Positions 35,647 to 44,455 of a DNA stretch of 64,000 nt are shown in pieces. Positions within the stretch are counted from its first letter, which is position 1; each line of letters begins with the position of its first letter. The notes under the pieces were generated by a model, which did not search any database, was not told the DNA's origin, and worked only from the letters and a program-made list of their open reading frames with translations. This DNA is from JABMMZ01 sp964438995 (GTDB lineage Bacteria > Bacteroidota > Bacteroidia > NS11-12g > UBA955), in contig CAYTMQ010000010.1 of assembly GCA_964438995.1 (NCBI GenBank), positions 62,001 through 126,000 of the forward strand, in the 5' to 3' direction. The translations under genes and the position numbers were made by a program.

Positions 35647-36198
35647 ATGAAAAAGACTGTTAGCTTAGGTCAATATAACAACGAACACTACAACCCTGGA
35701 GCTGGAAGTGTAAAGCGTGTACTTTGGCATATCATTAACGCTATCTTTTTCAACTCATTCTTTCATTTTTATGGATTTAAAGTATTTCTTCTCAAGATAT
35801 TTGGTGCTGAAATAGGGATTAATGTATTAATTAAGCCTCATGTAAACATAAAGTATCCTTGGAATTTGATTATTGGAAACAATGTTTGGATTGGAGAAAA
35901 TGTTTGGATTGACAGTCTTGACAAAGTACAAATTGGCAACAATGTATGCATATCACAAGGTGCCTTATTGCTTTGTGGTAACCACGATTATAAAAAAACC
36001 ACCTTTGATTTGATCACAGGCACTATCATATTAGAAGATGGTGTATGGATTGGTGCAAAAAGTATTGTATCCGCCAATGTGATCTGCCATAGTCATAGTG
36101 TATTAAGTGTAAACAGTGTAGCCTCAAAAAATTTAGAACCATATACCATTTATAAAGGAAATCCGGCTGTTGCCATAAAAGAACGACACATTGAATAA
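35647..36198 (+). CDS. Hexapeptide-repeat O-acetyltransferase (WcaF-like)
   Basis: Left-handed beta-helix acyltransferase of 183 aa. The N-terminus SLGQYNNEHYNPGAG is characteristic of WcaF-like colanic-acid-type acetyltransferases. Hexapeptide repeats run from about residue 60: IIGNNVWIGENVWI, VQIGNNVCISQGALL, GVWIGAKSIV. The catalytic His is in CGNHDYKK. It probably O-acetylates a sugar of the repeat unit with acetyl-CoA. It overlaps the final GT2 gene by 8 bp, a pairing common in such loci. Confidence 0.9.
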   Translation: MKKTVSLGQYNNEHYNPGAGSVKRVLWHIINAIFFNSFFHFYGFKVFLLKIFGAEIGINVLIKPHVNIKYPWNLIIGNNVWIGENVWIDSLDKVQIGNNVCISQGALLLCGNHDYKKTTFDLITGTIILEDGVWIGAKSIVSANVICHSHSVLSVNSVASKNLEPYTIYKGNPAVAIKERHIE

Positions 36199-36949
36199 AC
36201 CTAAAGTATCCATCGTTACAATTTGCTTTAATTCTTCAAAAACTATTGCAGATACTCTATCTTCAGTAAAGAATCAAAGCTATTCAAATATTGAGCACAT
36301 TATTGTTGATGGTTTGTCTACCGATACTACGATGGATATAGTTGCAAAGCATATGCATCCTGGTATGGTTGTTAAGAGCGAAAAAGACCATGGATTGTAT
36401 GATGCATTGAATAAGGGTTTTTCTATGGCTACAGGTGATATTATTGGTATATTACATTCTGATGATTATTTGTCCAATTCAAGTGTTATTGAACATTTAG
36501 TGGGCATCTTTCAAGCCAATCCTAATTGCGATGCTGTAAGTGCTTCTGTGAATATATTCAAACCTGAAAATCCAAATAAGCCTTTTCGAGTATACAATGC
36601 TACAAAATTTAGAGTTTGGCAATTCAGACTGGGAATGCAACCTCCCCACCCAGGCTTTTATATCAAAAAAGATGCCTTCAAAAAAGTTGGATATTTCAAT
36701 TCAGCCTATAAGATTAGTGGAGATTTTGATTGGTTGTACCGTGTAATTGTTGAAGAGAAAATGCAAGTTGTTTTTTCAGATTTTTCAATAGTTAGCATGA
36801 GAGATGGTGGTATTAGTTCACAAGGTTTTTCAAGTAAAAAATTGATGAACAAGGAAAATCTAAGAGTGCTTAAATCTCATGGTGTATACAGCAATAAATT
36901 GCTGATTTTTATCAAATACTTCTTCAAAATATTTCAGTTAAGATTCTAA
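36191..36949 (+). CDS. GT2-family glycosyltransferase (WcaA-like)
   Basis: GT-A enzyme: VSIVTICFNSSKTI, HIIVDGLSTDTT, KDHGLYDALNKG and the HSDDYL metal site, then HPGFYIKKD and SGDFDWLYRV as the acceptor and catalytic region. Length is 252 aa. It starts with TTG inside the acetyltransferase gene. It is the last gene of the polysaccharide locus and ends one base before the convergent uvrA gene, with no room for an intrinsic terminator. Confidence 0.9.
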   Translation: MNKPKVSIVTICFNSSKTIADTLSSVKNQSYSNIEHIIVDGLSTDTTMDIVAKHMHPGMVVKSEKDHGLYDALNKGFSMATGDIIGILHSDDYLSNSSVIEHLVGIFQANPNCDAVSASVNIFKPENPNKPFRVYNATKFRVWQFRLGMQPPHPGFYIKKDAFKKVGYFNSAYKISGDFDWLYRVIVEEKMQVVFSDFSIVSMRDGGISSQGFSSKKLMNKENLRVLKSHGVYSNKLLIFIKYFFKIFQLRF

Positions 36950-36950
36950 T

Positions 36951-39758
36951 TTACTTAGATTTTACCGAAAGCTTATCTTTTAAAAATTGTCCTGTAAAAC
37001 TGGTTTTACATTTTAACAATTCTTCTGGAGTACCTGAAAAGACTAAATTTCCTCCTTCATTACCACCTTCTGGTCCAAGATCTATTACCCAATCTGCACA
37101 TTTAATAACATCTGCATTATGTTCAATGATTAGAACAGAGTGTCCTTTGTCTATTAACGCATTAAAACAATACAACAATTTGTGAATATCATTGAAATGC
37201 AGACCTGTTGTAGGTTCATCAAATATAAACAAAGTATGTGCTTCTTTGGAATTGCCTTTTCCTAAAAAGGTTGCCAATTTGATTCTCTGAGCTTCTCCAC
37301 CACTTAAAGTGTTGCTAGATTGACCAAGTGACACATATCCTAATCCAACGTTTTGTAGAGGCGCAATTTTACTGCTGATAGCGGTTTTATCACTGAAAAA
37401 CTCCATTGATTCATCTACAGTCATCTCAAGAATTTCAGCTATGTTTTTGTCTTTGTAGGTAACTTCAAGTATTTCGTCTTTAAAGCGTTTTCCATTGCAA
37501 AATTCACATGGTAAAATCAAATCTGCCATGAATTGCATTTCTATGGTTACTTCTCCTTCTCCTTTACAATTATCACATCTGCCGCCATCCACATTGAATG
37601 AAAAATGTGAAGGCTTTAATTTTTTAGCTTTAGCACTTGGTAACTCAGAATAGAGGTCTCTAATGCTATCATAAGCTTTCACATAAGTAACCGGATTACT
37701 TCTACTCGATTTTCCAATTGGATTTTGATCCACCATTTCTATGGCTTTAATCAAGTGGATATCTCCAGAAATTTTTTCGTGTTTGCCAGTCTTTGTTCCA
37801 GTATAGTTGCCAATAATTTTGTTCAATCCTGGATACAAAATGTTTTTAATCAAAGTGGTTTTACCACTTCCACTAACACCAGAAACACATGTAATTACTT
37901 GCAAAGGAAATCTCACATCTACATTTTTTAGATTGTTTTCTCTTGCTCCAAAAATGTCAATACTGTTTTGCCACTTCCTTCTGCTACTAGGAACAGGAAT
38001 TTGCATTCTATTGCTTAAATATTTTCCTGTTAAACTGTTTTCGCTGCTAAGAATGTCTTTATATGTTCCACTAAAAACTAATTCACCACCTTTTGTTCCG
38101 GCTTCCGGACCAATATCTATCAGTCTGTCTGCTGCCAACATCATTTCTTCTTCGTGTTCTACAACAATAACTGTATTGCCAATTTCTTGTAAGGTTTTTA
38201 AAACACCAATTAATTTTTGAGTATCTCTTGGGTGTAATCCAATACTTGGTTCGTCAAGTATGTACATACTGCCTGTTAAACTGCTGCCTAAAGAGGTAGC
38301 TAAATTGATTCTTTGAGATTCACCACCACTTAAAGTATTACTTAATCTATTTAATCCTAAGTATCCTAATCCCACATTCTTAAGAAAATTAAGTCTATTT
38401 TTTATTTCAGTAAAAATTCTTCCACCTATTTGCATGTCTTGATCAGACAATTGCACTTGTTCAAAATAGCTATTGGCATCGTCAATTGACATCAAAAGGA
38501 TGTCTTGAATACAAGTATGTTTTGGAATATTTTTGCTTGCATTTTTTGCAATCAGCTTGACATAAGATGCATCTTTTCTCAAACGCGTGCCTTTGCAATC
38601 AGGACAAACAGTTTTCCCCCTGTATCTGCTCAACATCACACGGTATTGAATTTTGTACGATTGCGACTCTAAATAGGTGAAAAATGCATTTAAGCCCTGA
38701 ACTTTTTGATTGCCTTCCCATAGAAGTGATTTTTCTTTATCGTTCAGTTCGTAGTAACTTCTGTGAATTGGAAAATCATACTCCATAGCCATTCTTAGAA
38801 ATTCGTCTTTCCATTCGCTCATGGTTTCGCCTTTCCAAGGTTGAACACATCCTTCATAAACACTTAAGTTTTTATCAGGAATTACCAAATCTTCATCAAT
38901 TCCTATAACTTGACCGTATCCTTCGCAGGTTTTACAAGCACCTAATGGGTTGTTGAAACTTAGAAAGTCTTTTGTAGGTGTTTCAAAATTGATTCCGTCT
39001 AATTCGAATTTATTTGAAAAATCGTGAAGATTTTCATCCACTTTGATAAAGCAAGTGCCGTGACCTTCCCAAAATGCGCTTTCTACAGAATCAGCTGCCC
39101 TATTCAGTAAATCTTCATCTTTAGAATCAATCACTAATCGGTCAATCACCAAGTACACTTTTCCTTTTATGTCCTTTTTGACATCAATATCACCAATTTT
39201 TAATATACCTGCATCGGTAAGTATTCTTACGAAACCCTGCTGCATATACGTGCTTAGGGTGTCTTTCTCTTTACCTTTTTTAAAATTGATTTGACTTAGG
39301 ACAAGAACAGTTTTTTCATCTTCTAAAGATTGAATAAAATTGACAACATCATCTGTTGTATGTCTAACTACTTCTTTGCCGCTGACTGGTGAAACGGTGT
39401 GTCCTATTCTAGAAAATAGGAGTTTTAAATAGTCATAAATTTCAGTACTTGTAGCAACAGTACTTCTAGGATTTCTAGTATTTACCTTCTGCTCAATAGC
39501 TATAGCTGGCGCCAATCCTTCAATTGAGTCAAGCTCAGGTTTATTCATTCTACCTAAAAACTGACGTGCATAACTGCTTAAACTTTCAACGTAACGTCTC
39601 TGACCTTCAGCAAATAATGTATCAAAAACTAAACTACTTTTTCCACTTCCAGATACACCAGTAACGACAGTAAAACTCCCAGATGGAATTTCAACATCTA
39701 TGTTTTTTAGATTGTGTACTCTCGCACCTTTTATAACGATTTGTTGTTGTTTACCCAC
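36951..39758 (-). CDS. uvrA: Excinuclease ABC subunit A
   Basis: DNA-damage recognition ATPase of nucleotide excision repair. It has two ABC modules: Walker A GVSGSGKSSL near the start and GVSGSGKTTL past the middle, with signature motifs NTLSGGESQRI and NTLSGGEAQRI. The second zinc finger is intact (CDNCKGEG and CEFCNGKR). In the first finger region only CKTC remains, and the partner CxxC is replaced (FSNKFELDGINF). I chose GTG 39758, giving MGKQQQIVIKGARVHNLKN. A TTG at 39779 is in frame but lies inside a promoter-like TACCTTTG. Length is 935 aa. Confidence 0.95.
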   Translation of the reverse strand: MGKQQQIVIKGARVHNLKNIDVEIPSGSFTVVTGVSGSGKSSLVFDTLFAEGQRRYVESLSSYARQFLGRMNKPELDSIEGLAPAIAIEQKVNTRNPRSTVATSTEIYDYLKLLFSRIGHTVSPVSGKEVVRHTTDDVVNFIQSLEDEKTVLVLSQINFKKGKEKDTLSTYMQQGFVRILTDAGILKIGDIDVKKDIKGKVYLVIDRLVIDSKDEDLLNRAADSVESAFWEGHGTCFIKVDENLHDFSNKFELDGINFETPTKDFLSFNNPLGACKTCEGYGQVIGIDEDLVIPDKNLSVYEGCVQPWKGETMSEWKDEFLRMAMEYDFPIHRSYYELNDKEKSLLWEGNQKVQGLNAFFTYLESQSYKIQYRVMLSRYRGKTVCPDCKGTRLRKDASYVKLIAKNASKNIPKHTCIQDILLMSIDDANSYFEQVQLSDQDMQIGGRIFTEIKNRLNFLKNVGLGYLGLNRLSNTLSGGESQRINLATSLGSSLTGSMYILDEPSIGLHPRDTQKLIGVLKTLQEIGNTVIVVEHEEEMMLAADRLIDIGPEAGTKGGELVFSGTYKDILSSENSLTGKYLSNRMQIPVPSSRRKWQNSIDIFGARENNLKNVDVRFPLQVITCVSGVSGSGKTTLIKNILYPGLNKIIGNYTGTKTGKHEKISGDIHLIKAIEMVDQNPIGKSSRSNPVTYVKAYDSIRDLYSELPSAKAKKLKPSHFSFNVDGGRCDNCKGEGEVTIEMQFMADLILPCEFCNGKRFKDEILEVTYKDKNIAEILEMTVDESMEFFSDKTAISSKIAPLQNVGLGYVSLGQSSNTLSGGEAQRIKLATFLGKGNSKEAHTLFIFDEPTTGLHFNDIHKLLYCFNALIDKGHSVLIIEHNADVIKCADWVIDLGPEGGNEGGNLVFSGTPEELLKCKTSFTGQFLKDKLSVKSK

Positions 39759-39776
39759 GGTTTCAGACAATTTTTG

Positions 39777-39784
39777 CAAAGGTA
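39777..39784 (-). promoter_or_regulatory. Candidate -7 element TACCTTTG for uvrA
   Basis: On the minus strand TACCTTTG followed by C matches TAnnTTTGY. It overlaps the most upstream TTG of the uvrA frame, so transcription from here would exclude that TTG and favour GTG 39758 (or TTG 39770). The surrounding gap 39785-39894 to the divergent DUF4846 gene shows nothing else. Confidence 0.4.
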
Positions 39785-39894
39785 GTTATTAAGTAGCTAA
39801 AAAGTTATGTTACCTAGATTTTTAATCAAAATAATTCTATTGTCATGAAATTCGATTTTTACAATTTTTTAACTTAATATAGCGTTACCTATCT

Positions 39895-40689
39895 ATGCCT
39901 AGAATTGTATTAATTTCTCTGATTGTTATTGTATGTTGTAACAATACAGAAAAGCATCATTCTGCTACTAAAGTAAACTCTTTGTCTCAAGTAAGTTTGA
40001 TGGATTCTAACAAGATGGTTGTATCTGAAAGGTATTTGTGTCCCGATTCATTTTTTAGAACACATTACGATACAAATTCCTTTGAATACTACTTAAGTCA
40101 TTTGCAGTTAAAGCCAATCGATGCAATGGTTAAGATGTACGATGGCACAATAAAATACAACAACAATGTATATTCTTCTGTTGTAGACATGGAGATTTCG
40201 GCTGTGGATTTACAACAATGTGCCGATGCTGTTATGAGATTACGGGGCGAATATCTGTTTACAACCAAACAATATAGTAAAATAAAATTTAGGTTACTTA
40301 AAAATGGTGAAATGTTATCTTATTTAAATTATACTGGTAGCGATAGATCTTACAAAAAATTTAGAAAGTATATGGATTATGTTTTTTCATATGCTAACAC
40401 AAGCTCATTACACGATCAATTGCATGCAGTTGCTTTTTCAAATATTCAAATTGGAGATGTCTTTATACAAAAAGGTAAACCATATGGTCATGCAGTAATT
40501 GTTGTAGATGTCTGCAAAAACAACAAAGGAGAGAAGCAATTTATATTGGCTCAAAGTTATATGCCAGCCCAAGAAACTCAGATTTTGCAATGTCCTTATA
40601 CCAATTCTTCATGGTATACGATGACTAAAAGTCCAATTTTACAAACTCCAGAATGGCAATTTGATACAACCGATTTAAGACGTTGGTAA
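39895..40689 (+). CDS. DUF4846-family protein, probable lipoprotein
   Basis: A 264-aa protein with a short hydrophobic N-terminus (PRIVLISLIVIVCCNN) that looks like a lipoprotein signal, though the lipobox is imperfect. The body matches the DUF4846 pattern: MRLRGEYLF, IQIGDVFIQKGKPYGHAVIVVD in two stretches, LAQSYMPAQETQIL and TPEWQF. Conserved Gly-His and Gln-Ser residues suggest an NlpC/P60-like or other hydrolase fold, but no activity is established to my knowledge. It starts a short + strand unit just before the metH riboswitch. Confidence 0.82.
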   Translation: MPRIVLISLIVIVCCNNTEKHHSATKVNSLSQVSLMDSNKMVVSERYLCPDSFFRTHYDTNSFEYYLSHLQLKPIDAMVKMYDGTIKYNNNVYSSVVDMEISAVDLQQCADAVMRLRGEYLFTTKQYSKIKFRLLKNGEMLSYLNYTGSDRSYKKFRKYMDYVFSYANTSSLHDQLHAVAFSNIQIGDVFIQKGKPYGHAVIVVDVCKNNKGEKQFILAQSYMPAQETQILQCPYTNSSWYTMTKSPILQTPEWQFDTTDLRRW

Positions 40690-40694
40690 TATAA

Positions 40695-40725
40695 TTGTGT
40701 ATTTAACATAAGCTCTTTATCTTTG
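40695..40725 (+). promoter_or_regulatory. Promoter for the SAM riboswitch and metH
   Basis: TTG at 40695-40697 and TATCTTTG at 40718-40725 are separated by 20 bp, a full match to the Bacteroidota pattern TTG-N17-23-TAnnTTTG. Transcription starting about 7 bp downstream would begin at the first base pairs of the riboswitch P1 stem at 40733. The promoter lies just past the DUF4846 stop, so metH can be transcribed independently. Confidence 0.7.
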
Positions 40726-40732
40726 CCAAGCA

Positions 40733-40840
40733 ATTATCAAGAAAAGACGGAGGGAATTGGTCCTGCGATGTCTTGGCAACCCAACTGGAAGAGTCCAGTT
40801 AAAGGTGCTACATCCTACCCTGATAAAGGGGAAAGATAAT
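40733..40840 (+). promoter_or_regulatory. SAM-I (S-box) riboswitch upstream of metH
   Basis: The segment carries the SAM-I core in order: ATTATCAAGAAAAGACGGAG, then GGCAACC, AAAGGTGCTACATCC and GGGGAAAGATAAT. P1 pairs ATTATC (40733-40738) with GATAAT (40835-40840). P3 is AACTGGA/TCCAGTT, and P4 is formed by CCC and GGG around 40818-40830. It binds S-adenosylmethionine and would lower metH expression when SAM is plentiful. There is no U-tract terminator before the metH ATG at 40898, so control may be at translation or by another element; the stretch 40841-40897 has only a weak ACAAA/TTTGT pairing. Confidence 0.92.
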
Positions 40841-40897
40841 GGCGGAATTGTAGTGCGAACACAAATCTTGTCCTGCTTTGTTTGATAGTTATTGATT

Positions 40898-43582
40898 ATG
40901 AGCAGAACCATTCATCCTTATTTACGCCTAAGTGGACTTGAACCACTTACTCAAACCCCAGACACTAATTTTATCAATATTGGTGAACGAACCAATGTTA
41001 CTGGAAGTAAAAAATTTGCTAAACTTATTTTAGAAGATAAGTATGACGAAGCTCTGTCTATCGCTCGACAACAAGTTGAGAACGGTGCACAGGTCATCGA
41101 TATCAATATGGATGAAGGGATGTTGGATGGCAAAGCTGCAATGGTAAAATTTCTAAACCTTATTGCTGCTGAACCAGACATTTCAAAGGTTCCTATCATG
41201 ATAGATTCATCTAAATGGGAAATCATAGAAGCTGGTCTGCAATGTGTTCAAGGTAAGGGTATAGTTAACTCTATTAGCTTAAAAGGCGGCGAAGAAGAAT
41301 TCATCAGACAAGCCAAGCTCATTAAAAGGTATGGCGCTGCTACAGTAGTAATGGCCTTTGATGAGCAAGGTCAAGCCGACTCTTACCAAAGAAGAATAGA
41401 TATCTGTAAAAGGGCATATGATATACTCGTGAATACAGTAAAATTTCCTGCTCAAGACATCATTTTTGATCCAAACATTTTAACTGTTGCAACAGGAATT
41501 GAAGAACACAATAACTATGCTGTAGATTTTATTAAAGCTACTAAATGGATTAAGGAGAACCTTCCTTTAGCAAAAGTGAGTGGTGGGGTTAGTAATATCT
41601 CATTCTCATTTAGAGGTAACGACGGCGTCAGAGAAGCAATGCACTCAGCCTTTTTGTATCACGCCATTAAAGCTGGTATGGATATGGGAATAGTAAATGC
41701 CGGTATGCTTCAAGTGTACGATGACATTCCGAAAGATTTACTAGAAATGGTAGAAGATGTGCTGTTGAATAGGCGCTCTGATGCAACCGAAAGATTGGTG
41801 AATTTTGCAGATACTATTAAATCTAAAGGAAAAGTAAAAGAAGTTGACGATTCTTGGAGAAGAACGTCAGTTGAAGAGCGACTGAAACACGCATTAATTC
41901 ACGGTATTACAGACTTTATTGATCAAGACACAGAGGAAGCTAGACAAATGCTTAAGATACCTTTACAAGTTATTGAAGGTCCTTTAATGGCAGGTATGAA
42001 CGTGGTTGGAGATTTATTTGGCAGTGGTAAAATGTTCTTACCTCAAGTAGTAAAAAGCGCTCGTGTGATGAAGAAAGCGGTCGCTTATCTTGAACCATAT
42101 CTTCAAGAAGAAAAAGCCAAAAATGCAACAAGTACAACAACCAATAAAGGTCCAGGAAAGATATTACTTGCAACTGTGAAAGGTGATGTGCATGATATTG
42201 GTAAAAACATTGTTGGAGTAGTACTTGCATGTAATAACTACGAAATTGTAGATATGGGCGTAATGGTACCTGCAGAAAAAATATTGGATAAAGCAAGAGA
42301 GATTCAGGCCGATGTGATAGGTTTAAGTGGATTGATAACACCTAGTTTGGATGAAATGGTAAATGTGGCCAATATGATGGAAAAGCAAGGCTTTAAATTA
42401 CCTTTGTTAATAGGCGGTGCAACTACTAGTAGAATACATGCTGCCGTAAAAGTAGCCCCTATGTACAGTGGCTCTACTGTTCACGTATTAGATGCGTCTA
42501 AATCTGTTCCAGTTGTCTCAAATCTCTTAAGTGAAGATTCTAAAAAAGAGTATGCTGAATCAATCAAGAAAGAATATATAAGACTAGCAGAAGATCATGC
42601 AAAAAGACAAAGTGCAAAAGATATAGGAAGCATTGAAGAGGTTAGACAAAATGCCTTGAAAGCTGATTTTACTAATATAGCTACTCCTATTCAATTGGGC
42701 ATTCACCATATTCACAATTTTGATTTGGCTCAATTAAGAGAAGTAATAGATTGGACACCGTTTTTTCAAACTTGGGAATTAGCAGGTAAGTATCCTAAAA
42801 TTTTAAAAGATGAATTGGTTGGTGTTGAAGCAACAAAATTGTTTAATGATGCCAATGAAATGTTGGATAAAATTATCTCTGAAAATTGGCTGACTGCAAA
42901 TGCTTCCTATGGCATTTTACCAGCAAATAGCATAGGAGATGATGTTGAGGTATATGATGAAAGTGGCCAATTGAAAGAAACGTTTTGCTTTTTAAGGCAG
43001 CAAAGAAAAATGGGAAAAGGTGTTCCAAACTTATGCCTTAGCGATTATATAGCACCTAAATCTAGTGGTAGAATGGATTACATGGGCTTCTTTACTGTAA
43101 CAGCTGGAATTGGCATCGATGAGCATGTTAAGCGTTTTGAGGCCAACCACGACGATTACAGCAGCATTCTAATTAAAGCTTTGGCTGATAGATTGGCTGA
43201 AGCTTTCGCAGAAAAATTGCACCAATTGGTGAGGACAAACTATTGGTCGTATAGCAAAGACGAAAGCTTTAGCAATGAAGATTTAATATTAGAAAGATAT
43301 AAAGGCATTCGTCCAGCGCCGGGATATCCAGCTTGTCCTGATCATACAGAAAAATCAAAATTATTTAAGTTACTTAACAACGAAGTGATTGGCGTTCAGC
43401 TAACCGAAAGTTACGCCATGATGCCAGCTGCTGCGGTATCAGGATTCTACTTTGCTCACAATGATTCTAGATATTTTGGAGTAGGTAAAATCAATAAAGA
43501 TCAGGTTGAAGACTACGCTAAACGCAAACAATTAAGTGTAGAAGATATTGAGCGTTGGCTAAGGCCAGTATTGGCTTATTAA
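40898..43582 (+). CDS. metH: Cobalamin-dependent methionine synthase lacking the homocysteine domain
   Basis: Carries the last three modules of MetH. The pterin-binding barrel comes first (FINIGERTNVTGSKKF, VIDINMDEGMLD, MIDSSKWE). The B12-binding module has GDVHDIGKN with the cobalt-ligating His, then LSGLITPSLDEM and GGATTS. The SAM-dependent reactivation domain at the C-terminus has RPAPGYPACPDHTEK. ATG 40898 gives SRTIHPYLRLSG; an in-frame TTG lies six bases upstream. At 894 aa it is about a third of a kilobase-scale module shorter than full MetH (about 1200 aa): the N-terminal homocysteine methyltransferase domain is absent and must be encoded elsewhere, as is common in Bacteroidota. Expression is under the upstream SAM riboswitch. 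Confidence 0.94.
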   Translation: MSRTIHPYLRLSGLEPLTQTPDTNFINIGERTNVTGSKKFAKLILEDKYDEALSIARQQVENGAQVIDINMDEGMLDGKAAMVKFLNLIAAEPDISKVPIMIDSSKWEIIEAGLQCVQGKGIVNSISLKGGEEEFIRQAKLIKRYGAATVVMAFDEQGQADSYQRRIDICKRAYDILVNTVKFPAQDIIFDPNILTVATGIEEHNNYAVDFIKATKWIKENLPLAKVSGGVSNISFSFRGNDGVREAMHSAFLYHAIKAGMDMGIVNAGMLQVYDDIPKDLLEMVEDVLLNRRSDATERLVNFADTIKSKGKVKEVDDSWRRTSVEERLKHALIHGITDFIDQDTEEARQMLKIPLQVIEGPLMAGMNVVGDLFGSGKMFLPQVVKSARVMKKAVAYLEPYLQEEKAKNATSTTTNKGPGKILLATVKGDVHDIGKNIVGVVLACNNYEIVDMGVMVPAEKILDKAREIQADVIGLSGLITPSLDEMVNVANMMEKQGFKLPLLIGGATTSRIHAAVKVAPMYSGSTVHVLDASKSVPVVSNLLSEDSKKEYAESIKKEYIRLAEDHAKRQSAKDIGSIEEVRQNALKADFTNIATPIQLGIHHIHNFDLAQLREVIDWTPFFQTWELAGKYPKILKDELVGVEATKLFNDANEMLDKIISENWLTANASYGILPANSIGDDVEVYDESGQLKETFCFLRQQRKMGKGVPNLCLSDYIAPKSSGRMDYMGFFTVTAGIGIDEHVKRFEANHDDYSSILIKALADRLAEAFAEKLHQLVRTNYWSYSKDESFSNEDLILERYKGIRPAPGYPACPDHTEKSKLFKLLNNEVIGVQLTESYAMMPAAAVSGFYFAHNDSRYFGVGKINKDQVEDYAKRKQLSVEDIERWLRPVLAY

Positions 43583-43584
43583 TT

Positions 43585-44394
43585 TTATTTCTTTTCAGGC
43601 GTTTGTCCAGAAGTCTGAGCTGCAGAGGCTTTGTATTTCTTAACAGCATGAAAAATGGCATTAGCCATTACAGATTGACCACTGTCTTTGCTTAAAGTTT
43701 TTCTATCTCCTTCATTGGTTAAGAACCCAGTTTCAATAAGTACTCCAGGCATTGCTGTTTTCCATAGTACCAAGAAACCTGCTTCTTTAACACCTCTACT
43801 TTTTAACTTGCTCTTGGTTTTGAATTCTGATTCAACATAACCCGCAAACTTAATACTTTGGGCTCTATAGGCGTTTTGCATCAGACTGAATATGATATGA
43901 GCAGCAGGAGAATTTGGGTCATATCCATTGTAATCTTTGTTTGTTTTGTAATCTTTTTCTAACAAGATTACATCGTTTTCTCTTTTAGATACTTGAAGAT
44001 TGCTTTCAAGCTTATGTAAACCCATTAGATATGTTTCAGTGCCTGCAGCCTCTTTGTTGTCATTTGCGTTGCAGTGTATGCTAATAAAAAGGTCGGCATT
44101 GTTTTTGTTAGCTATATTGCTGCGTTCGCTTAACTCTATGAATTTGTCTGTACTTCGTGTGTATACAACCTTAACATCTTTGAGACTATCAGAGATGAGT
44201 TTACCTAATTTTAGAGCGATAGATAACGTAACTTCTTTTTCTTTACTAGAACCACCATTGCAGCCTGGGTCATGCCCACCATGTCCGGCGTCTATTACTA
44301 TAACATCAAATACATTTTTTTCTTCAACTGTATTAAAAGATGTAATAAGTACAGTTAGAATTCCTAAGCTTACTATCAAATTCTTTTTGTTCAT
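43585..44394 (-). CDS. N-acetylmuramoyl-L-alanine amidase (Amidase_3 type)
   Basis: Zinc amidase that cleaves the bond between muramic acid and the stem peptide. The N-terminal signal helix is LIVSLGILTVLITSF. The zinc and catalytic residues are in VIDAGHGGHDPG, a Glu in KEKEVTLSIA, the His in SIHCNAND, and the Glu in VLIETGFLTN. I chose ATG 44394 (MNKKN, 269 aa), which gives a clean signal peptide; the frame stays open a further 240 bases, but that part reads through the lptD promoter and signal region. It is divergent from lptD and ends 2 bp from convergent metH. Confidence 0.9.
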   Translation of the reverse strand: MNKKNLIVSLGILTVLITSFNTVEEKNVFDVIVIDAGHGGHDPGCNGGSSKEKEVTLSIALKLGKLISDSLKDVKVVYTRSTDKFIELSERSNIANKNNADLFISIHCNANDNKEAAGTETYLMGLHKLESNLQVSKRENDVILLEKDYKTNKDYNGYDPNSPAAHIIFSLMQNAYRAQSIKFAGYVESEFKTKSKLKSRGVKEAGFLVLWKTAMPGVLIETGFLTNEGDRKTLSKDSGQSVMANAIFHAVKKYKASAAQTSGQTPEKK

Positions 44395-44426
44395 CTTTTT
44401 GATTTTTTTACCGTTAGTATTTATTA

Positions 44427-44434
44427 TAGTTTTG
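44427..44434 (+). promoter_or_regulatory. Candidate -7 element TAGTTTTG upstream of lptD
   Basis: TAGTTTTG followed by C matches TAnnTTTGY and lies 21 bp before the TTG start chosen for lptD. A TTTG at 44398-44401 is 25 bp upstream, slightly beyond the usual spacing. It supports a start downstream of 44441. Confidence 0.4.
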
Positions 44435-44455
44435 CGCAAAATTCGGGATATTAGT

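Noticed and set aside
1..36949. Genomic island borders or mobile elements around the glycan locus
   Set aside because: No integrase, transposase, direct repeats or tRNA gene seen; some genes between 17.9 and 22.8 kb look AT-richer by eye, but I could not compute it.
41970..42341. Minus-strand open frame of 123 codons within metH, and similar ones in uvrA (37807-38220) and the SBBP gene (47416-47733)
   Set aside because: Shadows of strongly conserved genes on the other strand, low-complexity translations.
44000..44455. A 152-codon upstream extension of the lptD frame
   Set aside because: It lies antisense in the amidase gene and would bury the lptD signal peptide inside the protein.
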